Assembly (NCBI RefSeq): GCF_006438875.1
Contig: NZ_RCZH01000002.1
Location: forward strand, 102,426-166,425
Direction of reading: 5' to 3'
Length of the DNA: 64,000 nucleotides
Source: Flavobacterium pectinovorum
GTDB lineage: Bacteria > Bacteroidota > Bacteroidia > Flavobacteriales > Flavobacteriaceae
The notes below the pieces were generated by a model. That model was not told where the DNA came from and ran no database searches. It saw only the letters and a program-made list of their open reading frames with translations. Both the position numbers and the translations under genes were made by a program. Within the stretch, counting starts at the first letter, position 1. Each line of letters starts with the position of its first letter. Of the stretch, positions 53,217-62,256 are shown in pieces.

Positions 53217-56200
53217 TTACTCCCCTAACATTTCCATCAATTCCAAAGCTCGTTTTGTAGATTTTACATTCTCGAAAGTCAATAAAAGTCGTAAGCCGTT
53301 TGGAGTTTGTTTTTCTTTCATGGTACAAAGTGAGGTATATTTTTGTACAAATTGTAAAACCTTCCTAAATTTCGACGATTGATAATAATCAGATTGTTGA
53401 TCCGAAACAAAATAACCAATCATTTTACCTTTTTTCATCACCAGTTTCTCAATTCCTATGTTGGTCGCAATCCATTTAATTCGAATACTATTCATCAACG
53501 CATTGGCGCGCGGAGGCATTGGTCCGAAACGGTCAATTAATTTATTTTGAAAGATTACCAGTTCCGCTTCATTTTTCACAGAACCCAATTCGTTATATAA
53601 ACTTAGACGTTCTGTAACATTATTGATATATTCATCAGAGAATAACAACTCAAAATCAGTATCAATTTGTAAATCTTTTACGTATTCCTTCGTTTCAATA
53701 TCATTCTCTGCCGGATATAAATCTTTGAATTCGTTTTCTTTTAATTCTTCGATGGCTTCGTTCATGATTTTTTGGTACGTGTCAAAACCAATTTCATTAA
53801 TGAAACCACTTTGTTCTCCGCCTAATAAATCTCCTGCACCACGAATTTCAAGATCTTTCATCGCAATGTTAAAACCGCTTCCTAACTCGCTAAATTGCTC
53901 CAAAGCCTGAATACGTTTTCTGGCATCTTCGGTCATCGAAGAATAAGGAGGACAGATAAAATAACAGAATGCTTTCTTGTTACTTCGCCCTACACGTCCA
54001 CGCATTTGATGCAAATCTGATAATCCAAAATTGTTGGCATTGTTGATGAAAATCGTGTTGGCATTGGGTACATCCAAACCACTTTCGATAATGGTAGTTG
54101 CCACCAAAACATCAAAATCTCCGTTCATGAAACCCAACATCAATTCCTCAAGTTTGGCACCTTCCATTTGTCCGTGACCAATTCCGACTCTTGCATTTGG
54201 CACCAAACGCTGAATCATTCCGGCAACTTCCTTAATATTTTCAATTCTATTATTGATAAAGAAAACCTGTCCGTTACGCTGGATTTCATACGAAATTGCA
54301 TCACGAATAATTTCTTCATTAAAACTAACCACATTTGTTTCTATCGGATAGCGATTTGGCGGAGGCGTTGTAATTACAGATAAATCTCTTGCCGCCATTA
54401 ACGAAAACTGAAGTGTTCTCGGGATTGGCGTTGCCGTTAATGTCAATGTATCGACATTTGCAGCAATGGTTTTTAGTTTATCTTTTACGTTTACGCCAAA
54501 CTTTTGTTCCTCGTCGACAATCAATAAACCAAGATCTTTAAAGACTACATTTTTATTGACTAATTGATGTGTTCCAATGACGATATCCAGTTTTCCTTCG
54601 GCTAAATCTTTTAAGGTTTGTGCTTTTTGTTTTGCCGTTCTAAATCTATTTAAATAGCCAATAGAAACCGGCATATCTTTTAATCGTTCTGTAAAAGTTC
54701 TATAATGTTGGTACGCCAAAATAGTGGTTGGAACCAAAATTGCAACCTGTTTACTATTGTCAACGGCTTTAAAAGCGGCACGAATTGCAACTTCCGTTTT
54801 CCCGAAACCTACATCTCCACAAACCAAACGATCCATTGGGCGATCGCTTTCCATGTCGGCTTTTACTTCTTGCGTCGATTTCGTTTGATCCGGCGTATCT
54901 TCATAAATAAACGAACTCTCTAATTCGTTTTGCAAATAACTATCGGGCGCAAATTGGAAACCTTTTTCCAATCGTCGTTTTGCATACAACTGAATTAAGT
55001 TGAAGGCAATATGTTTGACGCGCGCTTTGGTTTTTTGTTTTAAAATTTTCCAGGCGTTCGATCCTAACTTATAGATTTTTGGAGGCGTTCCGTCTTTTCC
55101 GTTGTATTTCGAGATTTTATGAAGCGAATGAATGCTTACATACACAATATCATTATCGGCATAAACCAACTTTATAGCTTCCTGAGTTTTGCCTTCGACC
55201 TGAATTTTTTGCAATCCGCCAAACTTTCCAATTCCATGATCGATGTGTGTAACATAATCGCCTACAGAAAGCGAGGTTAATTCCTTAAGCGTAATATTCT
55301 GCTTTTTAGAATAGCCGTTTTTAATGTTGAATTTATGATAACGTTCAAAAATCTGATGATCTGTATACGCCGTAATTTGATTTTCTTCGTCAATAAAACC
55401 TTGGTACAAAGGCAATACAATGGTATGATATTGTTTGCGGATATTCTCTGAATTGGCTTCGTCTAAAGTTTCGAAAATATCATGAAAACGTTTTGCCTGC
55501 GTTTCATTCGAACAGAATAAATAATTTTTATATCCGTTAAAATGATTCTCACTCAAATTATTCAACAACAAATCAAATTGTTTGTTGAAAGATGGCTGTG
55601 GCTGAATATGAAAATCAAAGGTTTTAGTCGTTTTGAAAATTGGTTTTGATGCCAATTCTACAACCGAAAAATCTAAAGCACGTTTAATGAACGAAGCCTG
55701 ATTTAAGAATAATTGCTCTGGTTCTGCGTGTCTTATTTCTCCCGAAAGTTTCGAAAATGCTTCTTCGGCTCTTGCAAATTGTTTGTCTAACTGACTAAAA
55801 AGTCCGTCGGTATTTTGAATAAAAACAACTGTTTTCTCAGCAATATAATCTAAGAAACTTTCGCGATTCTCCTGAAATATCTTGTTTTCAACATTTGGGA
55901 TAATCGTGATTTTTTTATGGGTTTCGACAGATAATTGTGTCTCAACATCAAAACTTCTGATACTGTCAACTTCGTTTCCAAAAAATTCAATTCTATACGG
56001 ATGATCGTTTGAAAAAGAAAATACATCGACAATACCTCCACGAACCGAAAATTCTCCCGGTTCTGTAATAAAATCGACTCTTTTGAATTCGTATTCGAAC
56101 AAAACTTCGTTGATAAAATCGATCGAAATTTTATCATTCAAAGCGACTTTCAAAGTGTTTTTGTCTAATTGCTGGCGTGTAACTACTTTCTCGAAAAGTG

Positions 56201-56582
56201 CTTCGGGATAGGTAACAATTATCGCTGGTTTTTTGCGGGAATTAATTCGGTTTAAAACCTCAGCACGCAATAAAACATTCGCATTATCTGTTTCATCAAC
56301 CTGATACGGACGGCGAAATGACGCCGGATAAAACAATACATCTTGTTCCCCTATCATTTGTTCGAGATCGTTCAGGTAATAAGCAGCTTCTTCTTTATTG
56401 TCTAAAACAACCAGAAAAGGCAACTCGGTTTTTTTAAAAACAGCGCGAATAACAAACGAAACTGCAGATCCCAACAATCCGTTAAGATGCATTTTTATTT
56501 GATTTTGCTCTAGTAATTGTGTGGCAATCTGCTGTGATTTTGGCAGATTATCATACGTAGTATATAAGGCGTTTTTACTCAA
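53217..56582 (-). CDS. mfd: Transcription-repair coupling factor
   Basis: An 1121-residue ATP-dependent DNA translocase that removes stalled RNA polymerase and recruits UvrA. Order of domains: UvrB-like N-terminal region (about 1-350), CarD-like RNA polymerase-interaction domain (about 435-500: LSVGDYVTHIDHGIGKFGGL), translocase RecA lobes with Walker A (CGDVGFGKTEVAIRAAF, near 594), DEEQ box (LLIVDEEQKFG, near 689) and the helicase motifs SGLDVPNANTIFI and QMRGRVGRS, and the C-terminal TRCF domain. The start codon is TTG at 56582 and overlaps the upstream lipoprotein gene by 8 bp, indicating translational coupling. Confidence 0.96.
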   Translation of the reverse strand: MSKNALYTTYDNLPKSQQIATQLLEQNQIKMHLNGLLGSAVSFVIRAVFKKTELPFLVVLDNKEEAAYYLNDLEQMIGEQDVLFYPASFRRPYQVDETDNANVLLRAEVLNRINSRKKPAIIVTYPEALFEKVVTRQQLDKNTLKVALNDKISIDFINEVLFEYEFKRVDFITEPGEFSVRGGIVDVFSFSNDHPYRIEFFGNEVDSIRSFDVETQLSVETHKKITIIPNVENKIFQENRESFLDYIAEKTVVFIQNTDGLFSQLDKQFARAEEAFSKLSGEIRHAEPEQLFLNQASFIKRALDFSVVELASKPIFKTTKTFDFHIQPQPSFNKQFDLLLNNLSENHFNGYKNYLFCSNETQAKRFHDIFETLDEANSENIRKQYHTIVLPLYQGFIDEENQITAYTDHQIFERYHKFNIKNGYSKKQNITLKELTSLSVGDYVTHIDHGIGKFGGLQKIQVEGKTQEAIKLVYADNDIVYVSIHSLHKISKYNGKDGTPPKIYKLGSNAWKILKQKTKARVKHIAFNLIQLYAKRRLEKGFQFAPDSYLQNELESSFIYEDTPDQTKSTQEVKADMESDRPMDRLVCGDVGFGKTEVAIRAAFKAVDNSKQVAILVPTTILAYQHYRTFTERLKDMPVSIGYLNRFRTAKQKAQTLKDLAEGKLDIVIGTHQLVNKNVVFKDLGLLIVDEEQKFGVNVKDKLKTIAANVDTLTLTATPIPRTLQFSLMAARDLSVITTPPPNRYPIETNVVSFNEEIIRDAISYEIQRNGQVFFINNRIENIKEVAGMIQRLVPNARVGIGHGQMEGAKLEELMLGFMNGDFDVLVATTIIESGLDVPNANTIFINNANNFGLSDLHQMRGRVGRSNKKAFCYFICPPYSSMTEDARKRIQALEQFSELGSGFNIAMKDLEIRGAGDLLGGEQSGFINEIGFDTYQKIMNEAIEELKENEFKDLYPAENDIETKEYVKDLQIDTDFELLFSDEYINNVTERLSLYNELGSVKNEAELVIFQNKLIDRFGPMPPRANALMNSIRIKWIATNIGIEKLVMKKGKMIGYFVSDQQSDYYQSSKFRKVLQFVQKYTSLCTMKEKQTPNGLRLLLTFENVKSTKRALELMEMLGE

Positions 56583-57201
56583 CTGTTGGTAACTTTTTAT
56601 TTATATTCTGCACCTGAACCGGAACGGTATTCGAATTCGGAATGGCGCGTGTTGTATCTAGCATTTTCAGGAAATCTTCTTCTCCTTCTTCTTTCGGAAT
56701 TTTACTTTTTACCACAACCTGATCCATTTGTCGTTCCAGCGAAACCAATTCTTTATTAATCTCTCCAATCAAGAACGTCACTTTCTTATCCGGAATTGTA
56801 CTCAGATTAATAAATAAATCCATCATTTTGACTTTAGTAATCAAAATTGAAATTCGGCTTTTTATTTGTGGAACATTAAACTCAACAGGAATATTGTTGT
56901 TTAAAGCCAGTGCTTTCTTTGAAATCGCAGCTGATTTTTTCTGAAAAGCTCCAATTGTTTTTCTTGGTTTATCTCCAAGTTCTTTCAAAAAATCACGCCA
57001 TTCATTCCAGGAACTTACCTTTTGTTCCGCAGCTTCGTTGATTGGCTCGTCAATAAAAGTCCAGGCTTTATTTATATTATTAAAAATAATTTCGTTTTTC
57101 TTAACTTCTTTTTCATTCTCAGCACGACGTTTTTCATCTTCATTTTGACATGAATTCAGCACAAAAATTAAAAGTAGAAAAAGAGATATTTTATATTTCA
57201 T
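56575..57201 (-). CDS. Lipoprotein of unknown function, coupled to mfd
   Basis: About 208 residues from the ATG at 57201 (an ATG at 57213 is also possible but sits on the expected transcription start). Lipobox VLNSC followed by QNEDEKRR. The rest is helical and charged (FNVPQIKSRISILITKVKMMDLFINL; LVSLERQMDQVVV), probably coiled coil. No known domain recognised. Its last 8 bp overlap the TTG start of mfd. A functional link to mfd is not implied by any motif. Confidence 0.75.
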   Translation of the reverse strand: MKYKISLFLLLIFVLNSCQNEDEKRRAENEKEVKKNEIIFNNINKAWTFIDEPINEAAEQKVSSWNEWRDFLKELGDKPRKTIGAFQKKSAAISKKALALNNNIPVEFNVPQIKSRISILITKVKMMDLFINLSTIPDKKVTFLIGEINKELVSLERQMDQVVVKSKIPKEEGEEDFLKMLDTTRAIPNSNTVPVQVQNINKKLPTVE

Positions 57202-57220
57202 TTGGTAAAACATTAAGCTA

Positions 57221-57228
57221 CAAAGTTA
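57221..57228 (-). promoter_or_regulatory. -7 box of the lipoprotein-mfd unit
   Basis: The minus strand reads TAACTTTG, matching TAnnTTTG. It favours the ATG at 57201, with a leader of about 14 nt. Confidence 0.5.
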
Positions 57229-57295
57229 CAAAGTAATTTTACAATTACGAATTCTGTTTTCGGGATAAAAAGAAAGCATGAAATACTGTTTTTTC

Positions 57296-57387
57296 GCCAC
57301 GAATTCACGAATTTTTTTCTTCTAAACTTTATAAATAAATTTTACGAATTCTCGCTAAAATAATTTGAAAATTCGTGAATTCGTGGC
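57296..57387. repeat. 19-bp perfect inverted repeat of the GCCACGAATT family
   Basis: GCCACGAATTCACGAATTT (57296-57314) and AAATTCGTGAATTCGTGGC (57369-57387) are exact complements, with a 54-bp spacer. Confidence 0.85.
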
Positions 57388-57429
57388 TGAAGTTTTACCG
57401 CAAAGACAAAGTTTTACCTTGTATTTTTT

Positions 57430-57750
57430 TTACCGCAGAGAGCACAAAGGTTTTTTAAATTAAGCAGTTTTACAAAAACACAACGTTCACAAAGCTTTGT
57501 GTTGAGCCAGCTTTGTGAACTCTGTGTTTTCTATGCGTAAAGTAAAATTAAATCTTAGCGTACTCCGTGGCCAATTTTTTTTTAATTTCAATCTGAAGTT
57601 TTTTTACCACAAAGGGCACTAAGTTTTTCAAATTAAGCAGTTTTATAAAAACACAAAGTTCACAAAGCTTTGTGTTGAGCTAGCTTTGCGACCTTTGTGT
57701 TTTCTATGCGTAAAGTAAAATTAAATCTTTGCGCTCTCTGCGGTAAAAAA
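57430..57750. repeat. Composite of two 174-bp-spaced direct repeats within an outer inverted repeat
   Basis: Two copies of an element of about 150 bp start at 57431 and 57605. Each contains an AAATTAAGCAGTTTTA word, a hairpin (GTTCACAAAGCT at 57485 with AGCTTTGTGAAC at 57509 in copy 1) and TCTATGCGTAAAGTAAAATT. The whole is flanked by TTACCGCAGAGAGC (57430-57443) and GCTCTCTGCGGTAA (57733-57746). No gene in this gap. Confidence 0.85.
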
Positions 57751-57888
57751 CCCATTTCCGTAGCGAAATTCATGTTTAAATGAAGCCTTGTATTAATGCT
57801 CTCACAACGAATAATCCAAAAAAGCATCTTCATCGTTGTTAAATTTATAATTTGTTTTTCTAAAAAGTAATAATATTTGCGAAAACGT

Positions 57889-57896
57889 TATATTTG
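57889..57896 (+). promoter_or_regulatory. -7 box of the threonine dehydrogenase gene
   Basis: TATATTTG, exact match, 21 bp before the ATG at 57918. Confidence 0.6.
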
Positions 57897-57917
57897 CGTC
57901 TCTAAAAACTATTCAAC

Positions 57918-58856
57918 ATGAATCCAAAAATATTGATCATTGGCGCTTGCGGTCAAATTGGGACAGAACTGACTCAAAAACTACGTAAGTTATACGGAAC
58001 AGAAAATGTAATTGCTTCTGATATTCGAAAATTAAATACTGATGTTGTTAATTCAGGTCCTTTTGAAGTGGTGAATGCTTTAGATTTTAATCAAATTGAA
58101 CATCTTGTTGAATTGCATAAGATTACAGATATTTATTTGATGGCGGCACTTTTATCGGCTACAGCTGAGAAAAACCCTGCTTTTGCCTGGGATTTAAATA
58201 TGAATTCATTATTTCACGTTTTGAATTTGGCTAAAGCCAAAAAAATAAAAAAAGTTTTCTGGCCGTCAAGTATTGCCGTTTTTGGACCAACAACTCCAAA
58301 AGAAAATACGCCGCAATATACCATTATGGAGCCTTCTACAGTTTACGGAATTAGTAAACAAGCGGGAGAAAGATGGTGTGAATATTACCATAATATCTAT
58401 GGCGTTGATGTTCGAAGCATCCGTTATCCTGGTTTAATTAGCTGGTCAACTCCTCCTGGTGGCGGAACTACAGATTATGCAGTTGATATTTTCTATAAGG
58501 CTATTGCCGATAAAAAATACGAATGCTTTTTATCCTCAGAAACAAAAATGCCAATGATGTATATGGATGATGCTATTGACGCAACCATTAATATCATGAA
58601 AGCTCCGGCTGAGGAAATCAAAATACATTCTTCATACAATTTAGCTGCAATGAGTTTTACTCCAACTGAAATTGCGAATGAAATTAAAAAACATATTCCT
58701 GAATTCACGATTACTTATGAGCCTGATTTCCGTCAGAAAATTGCCGATAGCTGGCCGGCAAGTATCGACGATTCTCAAGCGAGAGAAGATTGGGGATGGA
58801 AACATACTTTTGATATTGAAACTATGACTAAAGATATGTTGGAACATTTGGGATAA
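57918..58856 (+). CDS. tdh: L-threonine 3-dehydrogenase, short-chain (epimerase-like) type
   Basis: A 312-residue NAD-dependent extended SDR enzyme. The cofactor loop GACGQIG is at residues 9-15, and the catalytic Tyr143-x3-Lys147 is in YGISKQAGERWCEYY, with Ser near WPSSIAVFG. The closing block YEPDFRQKIADSWPASIDDSQAREDWGW is characteristic of the Flavobacterium-type L-threonine dehydrogenase, which yields 2-amino-3-ketobutyrate. No glycine C-acetyltransferase gene is adjacent. It is monocistronic with a clear promoter and terminator. Confidence 0.9.
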   Translation: MNPKILIIGACGQIGTELTQKLRKLYGTENVIASDIRKLNTDVVNSGPFEVVNALDFNQIEHLVELHKITDIYLMAALLSATAEKNPAFAWDLNMNSLFHVLNLAKAKKIKKVFWPSSIAVFGPTTPKENTPQYTIMEPSTVYGISKQAGERWCEYYHNIYGVDVRSIRYPGLISWSTPPGGGTTDYAVDIFYKAIADKKYECFLSSETKMPMMYMDDAIDATINIMKAPAEEIKIHSSYNLAAMSFTPTEIANEIKKHIPEFTITYEPDFRQKIADSWPASIDDSQAREDWGWKHTFDIETMTKDMLEHLG

Positions 58857-58877
58857 CAAAAAGTCACTATTGATTAC

Positions 58878-58911
58878 AAGCGTGTTATTTTAAAAATAAC
58901 ACGCTTTTTTT
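58878..58911 (+). terminator. Terminator after the threonine dehydrogenase gene
   Basis: AAGCGTGTTATTTT and AAAATAACACGCTT form a perfect 14-bp stem with a T run. Confidence 0.9.
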
Positions 58912-58956
58912 GTGAATTATATTTTCAGATAAAAACAGATCGTTTCAAAATTTTCT

Positions 58957-58964
58957 TACTTTTG
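58957..58964 (+). promoter_or_regulatory. -7 box of the DUF418 gene
   Basis: TACTTTTG matches the consensus, with a leader of about 65 nt. Confidence 0.5.
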
Positions 58965-59031
58965 ACGCTATTAGAATAATTTCAAATTTATCTAAAATCA
59001 TCAATCAAATCACAACAAAAACGTTAATCAA

Positions 59032-60228
59032 ATGACAAATTCTTATCATCCCGTCGAACAAAGCAAAAGAACTGCTATTGTTGACATTCTTAGAGGCTGG
59101 GCTCTCTTGGGCGTTGCCATTGGCAATTATTCTGATTTTCTGCACATTGGTGTAGAGCACAAAATCAACAATAGCATTATATCTGATATTCTGCTTTATT
59201 TTAATCGCTATTTTTTCGCAGCAAAATCCTGGACTTTATTAACGCTTTTATTTGGCTATGGTTTTGCTATTTTAATTAACAATGTAGCCGCTAAAGGAAA
59301 AAATCCAGTTACCTTTTTTGCCTGGCGAATGATTTTGCTTTTTATTTTGGCTTTTATCAATTCGTCGTTTTGGCTTGGAGACATTCTAAAAGACTATGCT
59401 TTTTTAGGTCTTTTAATGTTGTTATTTTATAAAAGTTCAGCAAAAACTTTAAGCATTATTTGTGCAGTTCTTGTTCTTACTATTCCTTTTATAATGGCTT
59501 ACGTAAATGGATTTAAAGTTGAACATCCGGAAATTACCACAAATCCGGAGTATTTAAAATTGTATCATTCCGGAAATTGGGCAGACTTTTTTAAATTCAA
59601 TTTATTGGCTTCTTTTTACGAACAAATCATTATTCCCGGTTACGCCATTACAGCTCACCTGGTAATGCTTGCCTGTATGCTTTTTGGGTTTCTTCTTCAA
59701 AAACTAGATTTTTTTAATCGTTTAAACGAACAGAAAAAGTTATTGAAAAATACGCTTTGGATCAGTTTAGTTACGGCTATTATTATTGGTGTTGCCTTCA
59801 ATTTAATAATTTCTTATAAGGTCGATATCCTTAAAGTCTTTCATCCGCTTTACTGGTTAGTTTTGAGCACAATGATTTTTATTGCAACGGGAATTTCCTT
59901 ACTCTATACCAACGGAAAACTAAAAACAATTTTTAGTTATTTTAGTGCTGGCGGTAAGATGACCTTAACCAATTATATCGCTCAAAACATTCTGGCAGCT
60001 TTAATTTTTTCCGGAATTGGTTTAGGAATTGCGGATACTATGCCTTATTGGTTTTACTTTTCATTAGCCGTTTTTGTCTTCATTCTTCAATTATTCATTA
60101 GCAAATGGTGGTTGGCTAAATATAATTATGGACCAATTGAATGGTTGTGGAGATCGGCAAGTTATCGAAATTTATTTCCATTTAAAAAAATACAATCTGA
60201 AGTTGTTACTGAAATAAAAACGGTATAA
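59032..60228 (+). CDS. DUF418 domain membrane protein (YeiB-like)
   Basis: 398 residues with about ten hydrophobic helices. The N-terminal IVDILRGWALLGVAIGN is the family hallmark, with FGYGFAILINN and, in the C-terminal DUF418 part, GKMTLTNYIAQNI and YNYGPIEWLWRSASY. Related proteins are predicted acyltransferase-like or transport proteins; no activity is assigned here. Confidence 0.88.
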   Translation: MTNSYHPVEQSKRTAIVDILRGWALLGVAIGNYSDFLHIGVEHKINNSIISDILLYFNRYFFAAKSWTLLTLLFGYGFAILINNVAAKGKNPVTFFAWRMILLFILAFINSSFWLGDILKDYAFLGLLMLLFYKSSAKTLSIICAVLVLTIPFIMAYVNGFKVEHPEITTNPEYLKLYHSGNWADFFKFNLLASFYEQIIIPGYAITAHLVMLACMLFGFLLQKLDFFNRLNEQKKLLKNTLWISLVTAIIIGVAFNLIISYKVDILKVFHPLYWLVLSTMIFIATGISLLYTNGKLKTIFSYFSAGGKMTLTNYIAQNILAALIFSGIGLGIADTMPYWFYFSLAVFVFILQLFISKWWLAKYNYGPIEWLWRSASYRNLFPFKKIQSEVVTEIKTV

Positions 60229-60258
60229 TCTTCCTTCACTAGATAAAATTTGAAAAAG

Positions 60259-60297
60259 AAAAAGCCCTTAAAAATAGTTTTTAAGGGCTTTTTTATA
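60259..60297. terminator. Bidirectional terminator between the DUF418 and M1 peptidase genes
   Basis: AAAAAGCCCTTAAAAA (60259-60274) and TTTTTAAGGGCTTTTT (60278-60293) form a perfect stem between convergent genes, with A and T runs on its flanks. Confidence 0.92.
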
Positions 60298-60312
60298 AAA
60301 TATATTTTTTGC

Positions 60313-62193
60313 TTATTTCACTTCATAAACATTATTTGACGCTTTAATATCTGCCATTAATCCACTTGGATCAATTGTGATTTTTTTAATCGTCGTTTTG
60401 CTTTTATCAATTGTAAAACTATAGTTTGACATTGCCCAAGCCCAATCTTCAAGAACTGTTCTTTTTACGTTAAGGTTTGGATTTGGTTTAATGAAATTCA
60501 TCATTCTTAACGGAATATAAAAACTCTCCGTTGTTCCGTCAGTATATTCTACCGTTAAATCTATTGGCATTGGCATTCTACCTATTCTTTCTAATGAAAC
60601 GGTTGTTTTTCCTGCATTATCCGCAACATCTTTAATACCGTAATCAATTGTGTTTAGGGTTTCTGTCCAATCAATTAAATACCAATCCAGTTCTGCACCA
60701 GAAACTCTTTCAGCCGTTCTTTTGATATCGTTTGGAGTTGGATGTTTGAACTTAAAATCGTTATAATATCTTTTTAAAGTTGCATCTACATTTTCTTTTC
60801 CAATTACATATTCTAATTGCGACAAAAAGATACTTCCTTTTACATAAGATGAAATGCTGTAAGGTCTGTTCTCGTCATAACGATCTCCATGTGTAGTTTG
60901 CGGCTGTTCTTTTCCAGATTCTACTAATTTGTAATAAGCGGCATAATTTCCTTTAAACGGATTTTCTACTTTTTTATCTCCTTTTAATTCATTCAAAGCC
61001 ATGTCTTCAATGTACGTTGTAAAACCTTCATCCATCCAAGGGTGTTTTGATTCATTTGAAGCTAAAATATGCTGAAACCAAGAATGTCCCATTTCATGCG
61101 TTGCGGTTCCCAAAATACCTTCAAGAGTTCCGTTTCCTAGCATTAAAGTACACATTGCATATTCCATTCCGCCATCTCCACCTTGAATAAATGAATATTG
61201 CTTGTATGGATATGCTCCTACTTTATGGTTGTAAAAATCCATTACTTTAACCATTAATGGCTCTAACTTTTTCCAGTTTTCGACTGTTTTCGGATTGTTT
61301 TTAAAGAAATAATGCAACTCAACATCGTTTGGGCCTTTTACAATGTCATGCACATATTCTTTGTCTGCAGCCCAGGTAAAATCGTGAACATTTGGTGCAA
61401 TAAAATGCCATGTCAATGTTTTTGTTTTCTTTGGATAAACAACTGTTACTCCGGCATCTTCATAACCGTGACCAATTTGATTTTTATCTTGTAAATATCC
61501 TGAACCTCCAATTGTATAGTCTTTATCGATTGTGATTTTTACATCAAAATCACCCCAAACTCCGTGAAATTCTCTCGCAATATATGGATCTGCATGCCAG
61601 CCTTCAAAATCAAATTCGGCCAATTTAGGATACCATTGTGACATTGAAAGCTCAACTCCTTCCGAATTATTGCGTCCTGAACGACGAATTTGAACCGGAA
61701 CCTGTCCATCAAAATCCAACGTAAAGGTAGTTTTTGAGTTAGGTAAAATTGGCATAGCCAAAATAACTTCCAGAATAGTTCCTGAGGTTCTTGTTTGAGC
61801 CGTTACACCATCTTGTTTAAGGTTTGTAATTTTTAAATATCCTGTTTCATTTGGCTTTAAAGTTTCAATTCGGCTTTGTTTTACCTCTTTACCATCAGCG
61901 CCTTTTACTTTAGTTACCATTCTTCCGTCAGGATCTTTTATAGCATGCAGGCGTGCATCCATTTCGCTTCCCGGCTGAAACGCATTTGGATATAAATGAT
62001 AAAAAACTTTTCTTAAAGTATCTGGTGAGTTATTGGTATAAACCAATTCCTGTTTCCCTTTGTACTGATAGTTTTTTACATCCATTGATACTTCCATTTT
62101 GTAATCAACATGTTGTTGCCAATACGGAGCATTTTGTGCAGATACTGAGTTTAAACCGAAACTCAAAAAGGATAGGAATATAATTTTTCGCAT
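60313..62193 (-). CDS. M1-family metallopeptidase, exported
   Basis: A 626-residue zinc aminopeptidase with a signal peptide (ends NSVSAQ). The zinc site is H366-E-MG-H370 with Glu389 18 residues on (THEMGHSWFQ ... WMDEGFTTY), and the exopeptidase-type GGMEYAM lies before it. An N-terminal beta domain (VDYKMEVSMDVKNYQYKGKQELVYTN in pieces) and a C-terminal domain fit the family. It probably trims peptides in the periplasm or at the surface. It is downstream of an S8 peptidase on the same strand but separated by a terminator. Confidence 0.93.
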   Translation of the reverse strand: MRKIIFLSFLSFGLNSVSAQNAPYWQQHVDYKMEVSMDVKNYQYKGKQELVYTNNSPDTLRKVFYHLYPNAFQPGSEMDARLHAIKDPDGRMVTKVKGADGKEVKQSRIETLKPNETGYLKITNLKQDGVTAQTRTSGTILEVILAMPILPNSKTTFTLDFDGQVPVQIRRSGRNNSEGVELSMSQWYPKLAEFDFEGWHADPYIAREFHGVWGDFDVKITIDKDYTIGGSGYLQDKNQIGHGYEDAGVTVVYPKKTKTLTWHFIAPNVHDFTWAADKEYVHDIVKGPNDVELHYFFKNNPKTVENWKKLEPLMVKVMDFYNHKVGAYPYKQYSFIQGGDGGMEYAMCTLMLGNGTLEGILGTATHEMGHSWFQHILASNESKHPWMDEGFTTYIEDMALNELKGDKKVENPFKGNYAAYYKLVESGKEQPQTTHGDRYDENRPYSISSYVKGSIFLSQLEYVIGKENVDATLKRYYNDFKFKHPTPNDIKRTAERVSGAELDWYLIDWTETLNTIDYGIKDVADNAGKTTVSLERIGRMPMPIDLTVEYTDGTTESFYIPLRMMNFIKPNPNLNVKRTVLEDWAWAMSNYSFTIDKSKTTIKKITIDPSGLMADIKASNNVYEVK

Positions 62194-62208
62194 GATTGTT
62201 TTAATAAA

Positions 62209-62234
62209 AATGGAAGAGTTGCCACTCTTCCATT
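62209..62234 (-). terminator. Terminator of the S8 peptidase gene
   Basis: TGGAAGAGT (62211-62219) and ACTCTTCCA (62224-62232) form a stem with a 4-nt loop; on the minus strand it runs into TTTTTATT. It lies between the two peptidase genes. Confidence 0.85.
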
Positions 62235-62256
62235 AGATTAATATTCTATTTTTTAT

